A DNA stretch of 64,000 nt. It comes from Granulicella arctica. Its GTDB lineage: Bacteria > Acidobacteriota > Terriglobia > Terriglobales > Acidobacteriaceae. Below are positions 28,016 through 36,997 of this stretch, one piece after another. Within the stretch, counting starts at the first letter, position 1. Each line of letters opens with the position of its first letter. The notes under the pieces were generated by a model. The model was not told the origin of the DNA and ran no database searches. It worked only from the letters and a program-made list of their open reading frames with translations. Position numbers and translations under genes: made by a program. The stretch is taken from positions 4,650,001 through 4,714,000 of the forward strand of contig NZ_JAGTUT010000001.1 in assembly GCF_025685605.1 (NCBI RefSeq), given 5' to 3'.

Positions 28016-29503
28016 TCAGGCGTTCATGCTTACGGATTCCTGAGCCTTGGTGGCGTTGGCTTCCTTGGCGGCGCGTGATGCCTTGTTGCGCTGTGAGCGG
28101 AGCTTCATGAAGTCCTTTGCCTCGGAGTAGAGACGAGGGACGTCGCGGTTCACGATGGCCTGCCATACGACGCGGAAGGCTGCCTTGGGGCGGAAGTAAT
28201 ACTCGTCGTAGAACTTGTGCACCATCTCCATGACATATTCGACGGGCAGGCCGGGGTACTCGATGTGGGCCATCTGGTGGCCGTTATCGTCGGACATGGC
28301 CTCGTTGGTGATGAAGCCCTTTTCCTTGGCGTAGTCGAAGAACTCGGTGCCGGGGAAGGCGTGGGCGATCGAGACCTGGATGGTCTCGCAGTCGAGCTGC
28401 TTGGCGAACTCGATCGTGTTGCGGATGGACTCTCTCGTCTCGCCGGGAAGGCCGAGGATGAAGTCACCGTGAACGACCAAGCCGAGCTTGTGGCAGTCGC
28501 GCTGGAAGTCGAGTGCGCGCTGGACGGTAGCACCCTTCTTGATGTTCTTGAGGATCTGGGCGTCGCCGGACTCGTAGCCGACGATGAGGAGGCGGCAACC
28601 GGCTTCCTTCATGGCCTTCAACGTCTCGTAGGTCGTGGTGACGCGCGAGGTGCAGGACCAGGTGAGGCCGAGCGGCTTGAGCTTTTCGCAAAGTTCGACG
28701 GTGCGCGGTCCATTGATGTTGAAGGTGTCGTCGTCGAAGAAGAACTCTTTGACCTGGGGGAACTTGGCTTTGGCGGACTTCATCTCTGCGGCTACATCGT
28801 CGGTGGAGCGCTTGCGCCATGCATGGCCGGAGAGCGTCTGGGGCCAGAGGCAGAAGGTGCACTGCGCCGGGCAGCCGCGCGTGGAGTAGAGCGCGACATA
28901 TGGGTGCAGGAGGAACGGAACGTTGTACTTGGTGACGTCGAGGTCGCGGTGATAGATGTCGGTCGCCCATGGCATCTCGTCAAGCTGCTCGGGGGTTACC
29001 TGGGGACGATCCGGATTGTGCTGAATTGTGCCGGAGGCATCTTTGTAGCTGACGCCAAGGATTTCATTGAGCGGCTTGCCCTGGGCAAATTCAACGACGG
29101 TGAAGTCGAACTCGCGGCGGCAGATGAAGTCGATCGCGGGGCACTCGTTGAGGGCCTTGTCCGGGGACGTGGTCACGGGTGGGCCGACGAAGGCGATCTT
29201 GATGGACGGATAGGCTTGCTTGATGGTCTCGGCCATCTTCTGGTCGCCATCCCATCCCATGGTGCTGGTGAAGAGGACGAGGAACTCATAGTCCTTGAGG
29301 ATCGTGACGACCTCAGCCCACTTGATGTGGTGCGGCGGAGCATCGAGGAGGCGTGAGCCTTCCAACATGCCGGCCGGATAGGTGAGCCACACGGGATACC
29401 AGTACGACTCGATCTCACGGGTAGCAGGCCAGCGGGAGCTGGCGCCACCGTCGAATTTCTCAAAGGAGGGCGGGTTCAGGAACAGTGTTTTTAGAGGCGT
29501 CAT
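28016..29503 (-). CDS. hpnJ: Hopanoid-associated B12-binding radical SAM protein HpnJ
   Basis: The 495-residue protein combines an N-terminal cobalamin-binding-like domain with a radical SAM domain; the cluster motif is C211-x3-C215-x2-C218 in RGCPAQCTFCLWPQTLSGH, nearly identical to HpnJ proteins. HpnJ is needed for making the cyclitol ether side chain of bacteriohopanetetrol derivatives. I place the start at 29503, with AAGG five bases upstream and MTPLKTLFLNPPSFEKFDGGASSRW as in relatives; a GTG at 29524 is an alternative. It is separate from hpnCDE and transcribed in the other direction. Confidence 0.93.
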   Translation of the reverse strand: MTPLKTLFLNPPSFEKFDGGASSRWPATREIESYWYPVWLTYPAGMLEGSRLLDAPPHHIKWAEVVTILKDYEFLVLFTSTMGWDGDQKMAETIKQAYPSIKIAFVGPPVTTSPDKALNECPAIDFICRREFDFTVVEFAQGKPLNEILGVSYKDASGTIQHNPDRPQVTPEQLDEMPWATDIYHRDLDVTKYNVPFLLHPYVALYSTRGCPAQCTFCLWPQTLSGHAWRKRSTDDVAAEMKSAKAKFPQVKEFFFDDDTFNINGPRTVELCEKLKPLGLTWSCTSRVTTTYETLKAMKEAGCRLLIVGYESGDAQILKNIKKGATVQRALDFQRDCHKLGLVVHGDFILGLPGETRESIRNTIEFAKQLDCETIQVSIAHAFPGTEFFDYAKEKGFITNEAMSDDNGHQMAHIEYPGLPVEYVMEMVHKFYDEYYFRPKAAFRVVWQAIVNRDVPRLYSEAKDFMKLRSQRNKASRAAKEANATKAQESVSMNA

Positions 29504-29535
29504 CGCTACCTTGTAGTTTACCACTCAGGAACTAT

Positions 29536-29567
29536 CGTGCGAGGAATCTACAAGGGTTCCTCGCACG
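29536..29567 (-). terminator. Terminator-like hairpin between the small BamE-like gene and hpnJ
   Basis: CGTGCGAGGAA (29536-29546) and TTCCTCGCACG (29557-29567) form a perfect 11-bp stem with a ten-base loop, seven bases past the stop of the upstream gene. It separates that transcript from hpnJ. No T run follows. Confidence 0.65.
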
Positions 29568-29573
29568 CCAGCC

Positions 29574-29894
29574 CTAAGGTTTTGACTGGCGGGAGGTGGC
29601 TTTGGTGAGACCTTTCGCATCCACAAAGACCAGCCAGTATGAGGGTTTCAACGGGCCGAATGCCGACCTGTAGACGAGAACATGGTCGCAATTGACCGTG
29701 AGTTGGGTGTCGTAGGCAGCGCAGGAGGAGTTGATTGACGATGGTTTGCCGAGCAGCCCACGTACGCTGTCTTCCGTGGCGTCGGCCCGGATGGTGGCGA
29801 AGCCTTCATTGATGCGGCGATCGTGGACCCAGCCGAAGAAGAGGACAGCCAGAACGAAGACGAGCAGAACGATGAGTGGGGATTTGAGCTTCAT
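29574..29894 (-). CDS. Small membrane-anchored protein with a BamE/OmlA-like segment
   Basis: The 106-residue protein has one N-terminal membrane helix or uncleaved signal (about 5-23) followed by a periplasmic part. FATIRADATEDSVRGLLGKPSSI resembles the SmpA/OmlA (BamE) pattern in which a threshold helix is followed by LLGxP, and two cysteines (in SSCAAYDTQLTVNCD) could form a disulfide. Its gene follows the TolC gene after 10 bases on the same strand, so it is probably the last gene of the adaptor-TPR-TolC operon. Function unknown. Confidence 0.7.
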   Translation of the reverse strand: MKLKSPLIVLLVFVLAVLFFGWVHDRRINEGFATIRADATEDSVRGLLGKPSSINSSCAAYDTQLTVNCDHVLVYRSAFGPLKPSYWLVFVDAKGLTKATSRQSKP

Positions 29895-29904
29895 GGGTGC
29901 AGCC

Positions 29905-31287
29905 TCAGGGGGTTTGAGGGTGGGCGGATAAGGACTTCAGCCATGGCTCGAGCTGGCCGGTCTGCCGGAGGAGATTGATCTGGGTCTGACGAAGCTGGAG
30001 GTTGGTGTCGAGATAGCTTAGATATTTCTCGCGCTCGGCGATACGGGCGTTTTGCTCGTCTTTAGGAGACATCTGCCGACCGCCTGAGTTGCCGTTGCCC
30101 TGAAGCTGGAGGAGCATGGCATCGAGCTGCTGCTGGGCTAACTGCTGGTCGAGATCAGCTACCTCGGAGCGGGCGGCGAGTTCGGCGGAGGCGTGCTTGA
30201 GCTTGAGCCGACCGTCGAGGAACTGATCACGCTGCTGGTCGGCGTCACGGAGGGCGTGGACGGCGTCGGCTGCGGATTCCCGAGCCTTGGCGCGGTGGAC
30301 GTAGTCGACGATGGGCAGGCTGATCTGTATGCCTATTTCGGCGTTGTTCTGTTGGAAGTGGTTATAGTATTCGGCGTAGTTGTTGTAGGCGGCGAAGCGG
30401 TTGTATTGTGCGCCGAAGGAGATCTGGGGACGGCGCTCATAACGAGCATCGCCATAGGCCTGCTCCTGCTTTGACTTGGCATTGGCATAGGCGGCCAGGA
30501 TGCCGGGAGCTGTCGGCAATCCAGTTGAAACGACAGGGGTGAGCCATGTGCCGGATGTGGGAAGACTGCTGGTGAGGGTGGTGAGGCCGGGCTCCGGAAG
30601 GCCGATGAGCCGGGCGAGCTTGGCGCGGTCGTACTCGGTTTCATCTTCGTCGCGGAGAGTGGTCAAGCGGATCTGTGCGTTCGTCAGGCGGGCGGTGGTG
30701 AGATCGATGCCCGTGTCCTGACCGGCGTCGAGACGATCCTGCACGATGGAGACGAGGCGGGAGGCGTAATGCTTCTCGTCATTGAGAGCGATTTCGCGCT
30801 GCTGGTCGCGGTCGAGGGCCAGATAAGCTATAGCGGCCTCTTCAGCGACGGCCTGGCGGGCGTCCATGAGGGCGAGGTTTGCGGCTTCAAGGCCTGAGCG
30901 GGCGGCGCGGATGTAGTCATGCTGGGAGAAGTTAAAGACCAGAGACTGAGCGTTAAAGTTGTAGATGGATGGCTGTCCAACTGGGAAGCCATAGGAGTAT
31001 CCGAGGCCAGAACCGCCTACGACGGCAGGGATGTAGACGTCCCGTGCTTCAGAGAGCAGGGCTCGCGCCTTGTCTACATCGGCCTGAGCCATGAGGACTC
31101 GCGGATTATTGCGAAGAGCGAGATCGATGGCGGTGGTGAAGGAGATCTGGGCGTGGGCGGTCACGGCGAGAAAAGCCAGCGAAGTTATCGTAAATGCGAA
31201 GCGAAGCAGACGTGCCATGGGTCCTGACGAAACAGTGCGAGATCGATTGACCTCCATGGTATCGCGTTCCACCTGAGTGTCTTCCAT
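29905..31287 (-). CDS. TolC-family outer-membrane efflux protein
   Basis: A signal peptide (LLRFAFTITSLAFLAVTAHA) leads into a 460-residue helical-barrel protein with the duplicated TolC pattern: AIDLALRNNPRVLMAQADVDKARALL at the start of repeat one and long heptad helices through residues 120-200 and 330-420. It would form the exit duct in the outer membrane for substrates delivered by the adaptor encoded upstream. The ATG at 31287 directly follows the TPR gene stop; internal ATGs at 31257 and 31218 would also leave the signal peptide, the latter giving the most usual length of leader. Confidence 0.9.
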   Translation of the reverse strand: MEDTQVERDTMEVNRSRTVSSGPMARLLRFAFTITSLAFLAVTAHAQISFTTAIDLALRNNPRVLMAQADVDKARALLSEARDVYIPAVVGGSGLGYSYGFPVGQPSIYNFNAQSLVFNFSQHDYIRAARSGLEAANLALMDARQAVAEEAAIAYLALDRDQQREIALNDEKHYASRLVSIVQDRLDAGQDTGIDLTTARLTNAQIRLTTLRDEDETEYDRAKLARLIGLPEPGLTTLTSSLPTSGTWLTPVVSTGLPTAPGILAAYANAKSKQEQAYGDARYERRPQISFGAQYNRFAAYNNYAEYYNHFQQNNAEIGIQISLPIVDYVHRAKARESAADAVHALRDADQQRDQFLDGRLKLKHASAELAARSEVADLDQQLAQQQLDAMLLQLQGNGNSGGRQMSPKDEQNARIAEREKYLSYLDTNLQLRQTQINLLRQTGQLEPWLKSLSAHPQTP

Positions 31288-32271
31288 TCAGGGCCTCTGC
31301 AGTGCTTTGCGTGCGGGGTTATACGCGGGGGCGAGTTGGAGGGCTGCTTCGTACTCAGCGTGGGCGCCGGTCTGGTCCCCGTGCTGGGAAAGCAGATGGC
31401 CGAGCTGGACGTGGACCTTGAAGGCAGGGGCGTCTTCGGACTTGGCGGAGGAGGCGAGGTAGAGACGAAGCACCTTCTCGGCAAGGTCGGGGGAGCGCTG
31501 TGCGTCCGTCAAGATGCTGGCCATGTCCATCAGCGCGGCATCGTGGGCCCGGTCGGCATTGAGGGCGGACTGAATGGTAATGACCGCTTTGTCGGGTTGA
31601 TTCTGACGCTGGTAGAAGGCTCCAAGGTCCACCATGGCGTCGGGGCGGTGACCTTCGGCGATGGCACTGCGAAACTCGGATTCGGCGGTTGAAAAGTCTT
31701 TCCGCTTCTCTGCGATCATCGCTCGAAGACGATGGGCGGCGGCTGGAGAGTAGCGCTGAAGCTGTGACGCGATGCGCTCAGCCTTATCGAGTCCACCACC
31801 GATAAGGGAGGGCGCGGCGATGTAGAACTCACCGAGGGCGGTGCTTGCCGGGATGTTGGATGGGTCAAGTTGGGCGGAACTCTCGAAGGCTACGCGAACT
31901 TTCTTCGCCAGACTCAGGCCGGTGAAGGGTCCTGCGTGTTCGGCCTTCAGGCCATAGGCTCGACCGAGCCACATCTGGTTGTTGCTGGAAGCAGGTACGT
32001 GGGCGACGGCCTGCTCACACTCATGAATTGCCGGATCGGCCAACTCTTCGGCGTAGTAGACGCGGCAGAGAAGCTGGTGAGCGGCGGGGTCGGAGGGCTG
32101 GGCGGCGATCAGGGGCTGAAGGAGGTTGACGGCTTCGGCAGCGCGACCCTGCTGGAGCGCCCGATCCGCAGACGCTATGTCTGCGCGTGCGGGACGAAGA
32201 GTCCCAAAGAGGAGGAGCAGGCAAAGCACGACCCGCAGCGAGGCTGCTTCGGCTTTGTTGAGCGTGCTCAT
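31288..32271 (-). CDS. Exported tetratricopeptide-repeat protein in an efflux operon
   Basis: The 327-residue protein has a signal peptide (about 10-30, ending ARA) and at least six TPR-like helix pairs (for example DRALQQGRAAEAVNLLQPLIAAQPSDPAAHQLL and DKAVITIQSALNADRAHDAALMDMASIL). Its ATG overlaps the adaptor stop (ATGA), and its own stop abuts the TolC gene start. Periplasmic TPR proteins serve as docking platforms, so it may help assemble the adaptor and duct or recruit a pump encoded elsewhere. No catalytic domain is visible. Confidence 0.82.
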   Translation of the reverse strand: MSTLNKAEAASLRVVLCLLLLFGTLRPARADIASADRALQQGRAAEAVNLLQPLIAAQPSDPAAHQLLCRVYYAEELADPAIHECEQAVAHVPASSNNQMWLGRAYGLKAEHAGPFTGLSLAKKVRVAFESSAQLDPSNIPASTALGEFYIAAPSLIGGGLDKAERIASQLQRYSPAAAHRLRAMIAEKRKDFSTAESEFRSAIAEGHRPDAMVDLGAFYQRQNQPDKAVITIQSALNADRAHDAALMDMASILTDAQRSPDLAEKVLRLYLASSAKSEDAPAFKVHVQLGHLLSQHGDQTGAHAEYEAALQLAPAYNPARKALQRP

Positions 32272-33509
32272 TCGACTGATTTGACCTGCAAGCCGTTGGT
32301 CAGGTCACGATTGCTGGTGGCATTTAGAGCGACGGTGTCCTTCTCAACAAGACCGCCTGTAATCTCGACGCGGTTCAGATTGACTGCGCCCACCTGGACG
32401 GGGGTCCAGACGAGTTTGTGATTGATGACGCGGAAGACATAGTTGCTAACGCCCTCGGTGTGCAGGGCCTCCCGCGGAACGCTGAGAACGTTGAAGCGCT
32501 GCGAGTAGGTGACAGCCACGGTCACGTTGGTGTTCGGTAGGAGATCGCCCTTGGCATCATCGACGGTGATGATGCACTCGCCGACGTTCCGAGTGTTATA
32601 GGTGATGACTGTGGTCGGAGCACGACTGATGTGTCCGTGCCAAGTCTGGAGCGGCTTGGCGTCCCAGACGATCTTGACCGACTGACCCTGTGCGAGCTTG
32701 CCAATCTCCGGCTCATCGAAGTAAGCGCGAATCTGGATGCGATTGAGGTCGGCTACGTCGAGAAGATCGTCACCAGCGGGCACGAAGTCGTACTCGGAGA
32801 CAGGAATTGAATAGACCGTACCTGCGATCGGAGAGCGCTGATTGGCGCTGGCATAGCTGCTGCGAGCGGATGCAAGAGAGGCCCTGGAATCGGCGAGTTG
32901 TGCCTGGACACGTGCCTGATCGGTTGAACTGTAGCGTTGGGTCGATCGCTGCTGGACTCCCAGCAGGGTAGTGTTGGCTGAATCGAGTCGCTCCTTCGCG
33001 GATTGTACTTCGCCGGTAGACGCAGCGCCCTTCTGCTGCAAAGCTTGCAGGGCGGCGAGATCTTTGCTGGCCTGTTGTTGCTGCAACTGAGCGCGGCTCA
33101 GATCGCCAGCCATGGAAAGGCGTTCTTCCTGGGTGCCTCCATGCGACAGGTCGGCGGAGGTCGCCTCGGCGGAACGAAGAGATGAAGTGGCGGTCGCCAT
33201 GCGGGAGAGCGCATCGGCATCATCCATCTTGACTAATAGATCGCCTGGTTTCACCTTCTGGCCTACTTCGACGTAAATTCGCTCGACGACACCAGCAGCG
33301 GGGGCATGTGCCTGAAACTCCTCAATGGGCTCTACCTTTCCATTGGTGGAGACAATACTGAGCAGATTTTCGTGAGTCACGGGGGCTACACGTACGGCGA
33401 CAACCTCGCGCGTGAGCGAGCGGATGAAGAAGATGGCAAGTACGGCGACAACTAGCAGGCTGCCCCAGATTACTGCCGGATTGAGGCGCTTCTCGGTCGT
33501 GGTGGGCAT
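32268..33509 (-). CDS. Periplasmic adaptor (HlyD/MacA-type membrane fusion protein)
   Basis: From the ATG at 33509 the product has 413 residues: one N-terminal membrane helix (about 14-32), a lipoyl-like half domain (TNGKVEPIEEFQAHAPAAGVVERIYVEVGQKVKPGDLLVKMDDADAL), a coiled-coil hairpin rich in Q, A and S (about 95-190), the second lipoyl half (RSPIAGTVYSIPVSEYDFVPAGDDLLDVADL) and beta-barrel and membrane-proximal domains. It is of the ABC-type MacA class in appearance. The operon order is adaptor, TPR protein, TolC; no RND or ABC pump gene follows or precedes it. The reading frame is open to 33596 but that part lacks a family match. Confidence 0.9.
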   Translation of the reverse strand: MPTTTEKRLNPAVIWGSLLVVAVLAIFFIRSLTREVVAVRVAPVTHENLLSIVSTNGKVEPIEEFQAHAPAAGVVERIYVEVGQKVKPGDLLVKMDDADALSRMATATSSLRSAEATSADLSHGGTQEERLSMAGDLSRAQLQQQQASKDLAALQALQQKGAASTGEVQSAKERLDSANTTLLGVQQRSTQRYSSTDQARVQAQLADSRASLASARSSYASANQRSPIAGTVYSIPVSEYDFVPAGDDLLDVADLNRIQIRAYFDEPEIGKLAQGQSVKIVWDAKPLQTWHGHISRAPTTVITYNTRNVGECIITVDDAKGDLLPNTNVTVAVTYSQRFNVLSVPREALHTEGVSNYVFRVINHKLVWTPVQVGAVNLNRVEITGGLVEKDTVALNATSNRDLTNGLQVKSVE

Positions 33510-33604
33510 CGTGTCCAAAGAGTGAAGAATGAAGGTCAGTATATAAGACGCGATTGCACTGGAAACGAAGCAGCTATTTCCTTGTAGCCATTTCAAGGGC
33601 AGGA

Positions 33605-35416
33605 TCAGGCTGGTTGGAGATCGAGTAACTCAAGTTGTAGACCGCCGTAGTGCTCGTGTTTATTTTCATTGATCCGGTACGCAATGTGGATAACGGACCC
33701 CTCTTGAAGGTTGAGTTGTGCACACTGCGCCGGCCAGTCGATCATCCTGCTCCAGCCAAGAGCGTTTATTCTGCGCGAGGAGTCTCCCTGGGCGAGTTCG
33801 AGGCAGATGTGCTTCTCCTTGATGTAGCGAACAGGTGCCGCAAGGATGACGCCTCGTGAGATGAAGACAGGCTCCGGGTGAGCATTGCCGAAGGGGCCAC
33901 ATCGACCCAGCCAAGTGTAGAGGTCGGGGGTAATCTCGGGGAGCGCCAGTTCGCCATCCGCCGCGAGTGCAGGGCGTAGGACGCCGAGAGTCAGGGCGGT
34001 TTCGGTATGGACCTTCATCCCGATTCGGAGACCTTCGAGGAGTGCCGACGGCAGCGAAAAGCCTACCGCGTGGGCATGGCCACCGAAACGCGTGAAGAGG
34101 CCTCCGGCGGCTTTGGTGTCGACGGTCGTCAACGCATCCAGAAGGTGAAAGCCCGCAACGGAGCGACCGGACCCGTGAGCCTGGCCGTCTTCGTGCATGA
34201 CGATGAGAGCGGGCCGTCCGGTGCGGTCGACAACTCGTGAGGCGAGGATCCCGAGGACGCCGCGGTGCCAAGAGGCGTCGTCGAGGATGATGCATTCGGC
34301 AGGAAATTCGTCGTTGGTTCGAAGCTTTTCAAGCTGAAGTTCGATCGTCGCCAGCGCTTCTGCTTCGGTGGCGCGGCGATCCTGGTTGAGGCCGTCCAGC
34401 TTCTCCGCCAGCTCTTTAGCGCGAGCTGGATCGCGTGTCAGGAAAAGCTCGATCACGTCGTCAGCCACGTCCATCCGTCCGGCTGCGTTGATCCGCGGTG
34501 CGAGGCGGAAGCCTACCTCGGTGGCGGTTGGAGCGGTGTCGAGCGGGAGTTTGGCGACTTCCATCAGAGCGCGGAGGCCGGGCTGGATGGGATTCCGGAG
34601 TTCACGCAGACCGAGCGCCGCGATCACACGGTTTTCGCCAACCAGCGGAACGGAATCGGCAATTGTGGCAATGGCAACAAGCTTTAGGAATGAAGGAAGA
34701 ATGACCTGATTGAGGCGATCGCGCTGGGCTGTGGTCTCTGCCGCCGCAGCCAGGAGCGCATGAGCCAGTTTGAAGGCGACGCCTGCACCGCAGAGGAATT
34801 TGAAGGGATAGGGGCAGCCCTCCTGAGCGGGGTTGATGACAGCGAGAGCCTCGGGTACTCCGGCGGCGTCATCGGGCAGATGGTGGTCCGTGACGATGAG
34901 GTCGAGGCCGAGAAGTCTAGCTTCGGCAGCGGCGGCAAAGGCACGGATGCCGGTGTCCACGCTGATGACGAGACGTACGCCAGTATCTGCTGCCTGACCA
35001 AGGATATTGGTCTGCATCCCGTAGCCCTCCCGGATGCGGTGGGGGACGTGCCAGGTGACCTGTGCGGGTTTATCTTTCGTGGCTATCCGCTCGATGGCTG
35101 TTTTGAGCAGGACAGTAGCGGTCGTGCCATCGACGTCGTAGTCTCCGTAGATCAGGATCGGCTCAGCCAGGCGCACTGCCTGCTGGATGCGCGCGACCGC
35201 CTCCACCATGCCTAGCATCTGCAGCGGGTCATGGAGGTGGTCGAGGGTCGGATGAAGGAAGAGATCCGCCGCCTGAGCGCCCGCGATACCGCGCGAGACA
35301 AGGAGGCTGGCGATCGCCGGGGGACACTTCAAGTGCCGGATGAGGTCGCTAGTCGCCGCGTCATCTACGCTGGGGGTCGACCACTCGCGCTGTGGCCGGG
35401 TGACGGGGGCTGCCAT
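33605..35416 (-). CDS. recJ: Single-stranded-DNA-specific exonuclease RecJ
   Basis: The 603-residue protein carries all DHH-phosphoesterase motifs: YGDYDVDGTTA (about 91-101), VDTGI, the DHH triad in VTDHHLPDD, and further on GGHAHAVGFSLP from the DHHA1 domain, followed by an OB-fold C-terminus. RecJ degrades single-stranded DNA 5'-3' in recombination (RecFOR path) and mismatch repair. I chose the ATG at 35416, seven bases behind the upstream gene stop; a TTG at 35449 would overlap that gene. Neither has a good ribosome-binding site, in keeping with translation coupled to the upstream gene. Confidence 0.95.
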   Translation of the reverse strand: MAAPVTRPQREWSTPSVDDAATSDLIRHLKCPPAIASLLVSRGIAGAQAADLFLHPTLDHLHDPLQMLGMVEAVARIQQAVRLAEPILIYGDYDVDGTTATVLLKTAIERIATKDKPAQVTWHVPHRIREGYGMQTNILGQAADTGVRLVISVDTGIRAFAAAAEARLLGLDLIVTDHHLPDDAAGVPEALAVINPAQEGCPYPFKFLCGAGVAFKLAHALLAAAAETTAQRDRLNQVILPSFLKLVAIATIADSVPLVGENRVIAALGLRELRNPIQPGLRALMEVAKLPLDTAPTATEVGFRLAPRINAAGRMDVADDVIELFLTRDPARAKELAEKLDGLNQDRRATEAEALATIELQLEKLRTNDEFPAECIILDDASWHRGVLGILASRVVDRTGRPALIVMHEDGQAHGSGRSVAGFHLLDALTTVDTKAAGGLFTRFGGHAHAVGFSLPSALLEGLRIGMKVHTETALTLGVLRPALAADGELALPEITPDLYTWLGRCGPFGNAHPEPVFISRGVILAAPVRYIKEKHICLELAQGDSSRRINALGWSRMIDWPAQCAQLNLQEGSVIHIAYRINENKHEHYGGLQLELLDLQPA

Positions 35417-35423
35417 GATCGCG

Positions 35424-35888
35424 TTACTCGTCGCTGTCGCTATCGTCAACGATCACGCTGCTGAGGTCGGTGACTGCTTCCATTAGCTGTTGAAAGCGCT
35501 CATACCATTCAGTCGACACTTCGAAGAGGAACATGACCCCCTGGTTGGCGAACCCAAGCTGGAGGTAGCCGGTTTTTCCGACATGATTGATCAGGTATTC
35601 TGCGTCGTCGAGGTCGGGCGCGTCTTCATCCGGGAAGTTCTGCTCTCGGAGTTGCTCCAGGAGAAGAGCGATATCGGTCTTCTCGAGGATGACTTCACTC
35701 ATCGTGATGAAGGGAGCGTTAGCGGCTTTGGCGTGTTCGACGAAATCTTTCCATCCGTCGGCATCATCCTCTTCGAAGAGGACCGTGGGGACCTCTTCAG
35801 TGACATATCCATTGAAACGGCGAAGGCCGTGACCGGCGATAAAAGCCACCATGTCGTCTTTGAGCGAAATAAGGTTATCGGGTTGCAT
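35424..35888 (-). CDS. Conserved hypothetical protein upstream of recJ
   Basis: A 154-residue soluble, acidic protein without signal peptide or membrane segment. It has alternating strands and helices (MVAFIAGHGLRRFNGYVTEEVPTVLFEEDD, then an acidic C-terminus ending DDSDSDE) and no catalytic motif I can name. It ends seven bases before recJ, so the two are probably one transcript. Genes like it occur beside recJ in related genomes as far as I recall, but I cannot verify that. Confidence 0.7.
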   Translation of the reverse strand: MQPDNLISLKDDMVAFIAGHGLRRFNGYVTEEVPTVLFEEDDADGWKDFVEHAKAANAPFITMSEVILEKTDIALLLEQLREQNFPDEDAPDLDDAEYLINHVGKTGYLQLGFANQGVMFLFEVSTEWYERFQQLMEAVTDLSSVIVDDSDSDE

Positions 35889-35954
35889 CGAAGAACGATT
35901 GTCGCAGAAAGCAGGCGAGAACGCACTGCGTCATGATGGTGGAGGAGATTCTGC

Positions 35955-36320
35955 ATGGCTAGGTTTGAGAAGCATATTTTCATCTGCATGAACGAGCGGG
36001 ACGAGACGGCCTCGCGGCCGAGCTGCCTGAACGAAGGCAGCAAGAAGGTAAAAGCCGCATTGAAAGATGCGATCAAAGACGCCGGATTGAAGCACCAGGT
36101 TCGGGCCAGCCAGGCTGGTTGTCTGGATCAGTGTGAGCACGCACCGGTGATGGTGGTCTATCCAGACGGCGTTTGGTACGGTTTTGTGAAACCCTCCGAT
36201 GCTGAGGAGATTGTGACCGAGCATCTGGTTGGCGGAAGACCTGTAGAGCGTCTGCGGCTGGCCGAAAGCTGTGTGAATACAGCAGATTGCCCGCATCGTA
36301 AGAAGAAACAGTCGAAGTAG
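35955..36320 (+). CDS. Thioredoxin-like [2Fe-2S] ferredoxin
   Basis: The protein of 121 residues begins MARFEKHIFICMNERDETASRPSC. Its cysteines C11, C24, C56 and C60 follow the spacing of thioredoxin-fold 2Fe-2S ferredoxins (Aquifex/Clostridium type, also seen in NuoE), with VYPDGVWYGFV typical of the last strand. Two more cysteines (C109, C115) and a lysine-rich tail lie after the domain. It is likely a soluble electron carrier. It precedes two DUF507 genes on the same strand by 49 bases, suggesting a shared transcript; the partner reductase is unknown. Confidence 0.88.
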   Translation: MARFEKHIFICMNERDETASRPSCLNEGSKKVKAALKDAIKDAGLKHQVRASQAGCLDQCEHAPVMVVYPDGVWYGFVKPSDAEEIVTEHLVGGRPVERLRLAESCVNTADCPHRKKKQSK

Positions 36321-36369
36321 TTCGACTGAGAGAAGATGTGCCCGGCGTGCTATATTTAGAGGAAAGTCA

Positions 36370-36648
36370 ATGATTTTTTCAAAAGATTACGTAGGGTATC
36401 TGGCGCGCCAGACGGTCAAGCATCTGGTGGACGCGAAGATGATCCAGACCGATAAACCGGCCGTCCTGAACGAGCGCGTCACTGCCGCGATGATCGAGGA
36501 GCTTGCTCTCGAAGATCGCATTAACGATGAAGTCCGCGTCATTCTGGAAGCGTACCAGGACGACATGCTGAAAAGTGGAGCGAGCTTTCCTGAGATGTTC
36601 AAGAAGGTCAAGATGGAGCTCGCGCGTAAGTACAAGGCGGTGCTGTGA
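36370..36648 (+). CDS. DUF507 family protein, copy 1
   Basis: A 92-residue helical protein with KDYVGYLARQTVKHLVDAKMIQ and the DUF507 core EELALEDRINDEVRVILEAYQDDM, followed by KKVKMELARKYKAV. DUF507 is a small family of unknown function typical of Acidobacteria and Deltaproteobacteria, often in tandem pairs. The GTG start of copy 2 overlaps its stop (GTGA), so both subunits are made in coupled fashion and may form a heterodimer. Confidence 0.88.
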   Translation: MIFSKDYVGYLARQTVKHLVDAKMIQTDKPAVLNERVTAAMIEELALEDRINDEVRVILEAYQDDMLKSGASFPEMFKKVKMELARKYKAVL

Positions 36649-36920
36649 GGATTTCGCGCGATAAGCTCAATAAACTCGCCCACACTGTCGCCGATACACT
36701 CGCAGAGATCGACGAGGTCGGGTTTCTGGAGGACCGCAATACCATTCGGCAGGAGGCTCGCAAGGCTCTCGAAAAGCTGCTGATGGACGAGTTGAAGATC
36801 GATGCCGGTGCGCGCCTGAAGATTTCTTCGCAACGGAAGATTATCGTGGAAGGCTCTCAGGAGTGGGACATACTTTATCGTAAGTATTATAACGATGAGG
36901 TCAAGAAACTCGGTCTGTAA
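36645..36920 (+). CDS. DUF507 family protein, copy 2
   Basis: The 91-residue protein begins at a GTG overlapping the stop of copy 1. It shares the N-terminal pattern (RISRDKLNKLAHTVADTLAEIDEVGF) and C-terminal WDILYRKYYNDEVKKLGL, but has diverged from copy 1, so the duplication is old. Function unknown; tRNA-Glu follows 77 bases downstream. Confidence 0.88.
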   Translation: MRISRDKLNKLAHTVADTLAEIDEVGFLEDRNTIRQEARKALEKLLMDELKIDAGARLKISSQRKIIVEGSQEWDILYRKYYNDEVKKLGL

Positions 36921-36997
36921 CGTGGCATCATCCTTGCTGAGTTGCTATACTAAGTTTGTCGCAAAGGTGAGGCGTAAGGTCTCCTTTTGGTCATCAT

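Noticed and set aside
28217..29356. Plus-strand 379-codon frame over hpnJ
   Set aside because: Antisense to a clear radical SAM gene; composition of Gly, Val, Asp and Leu typical of a shadow.
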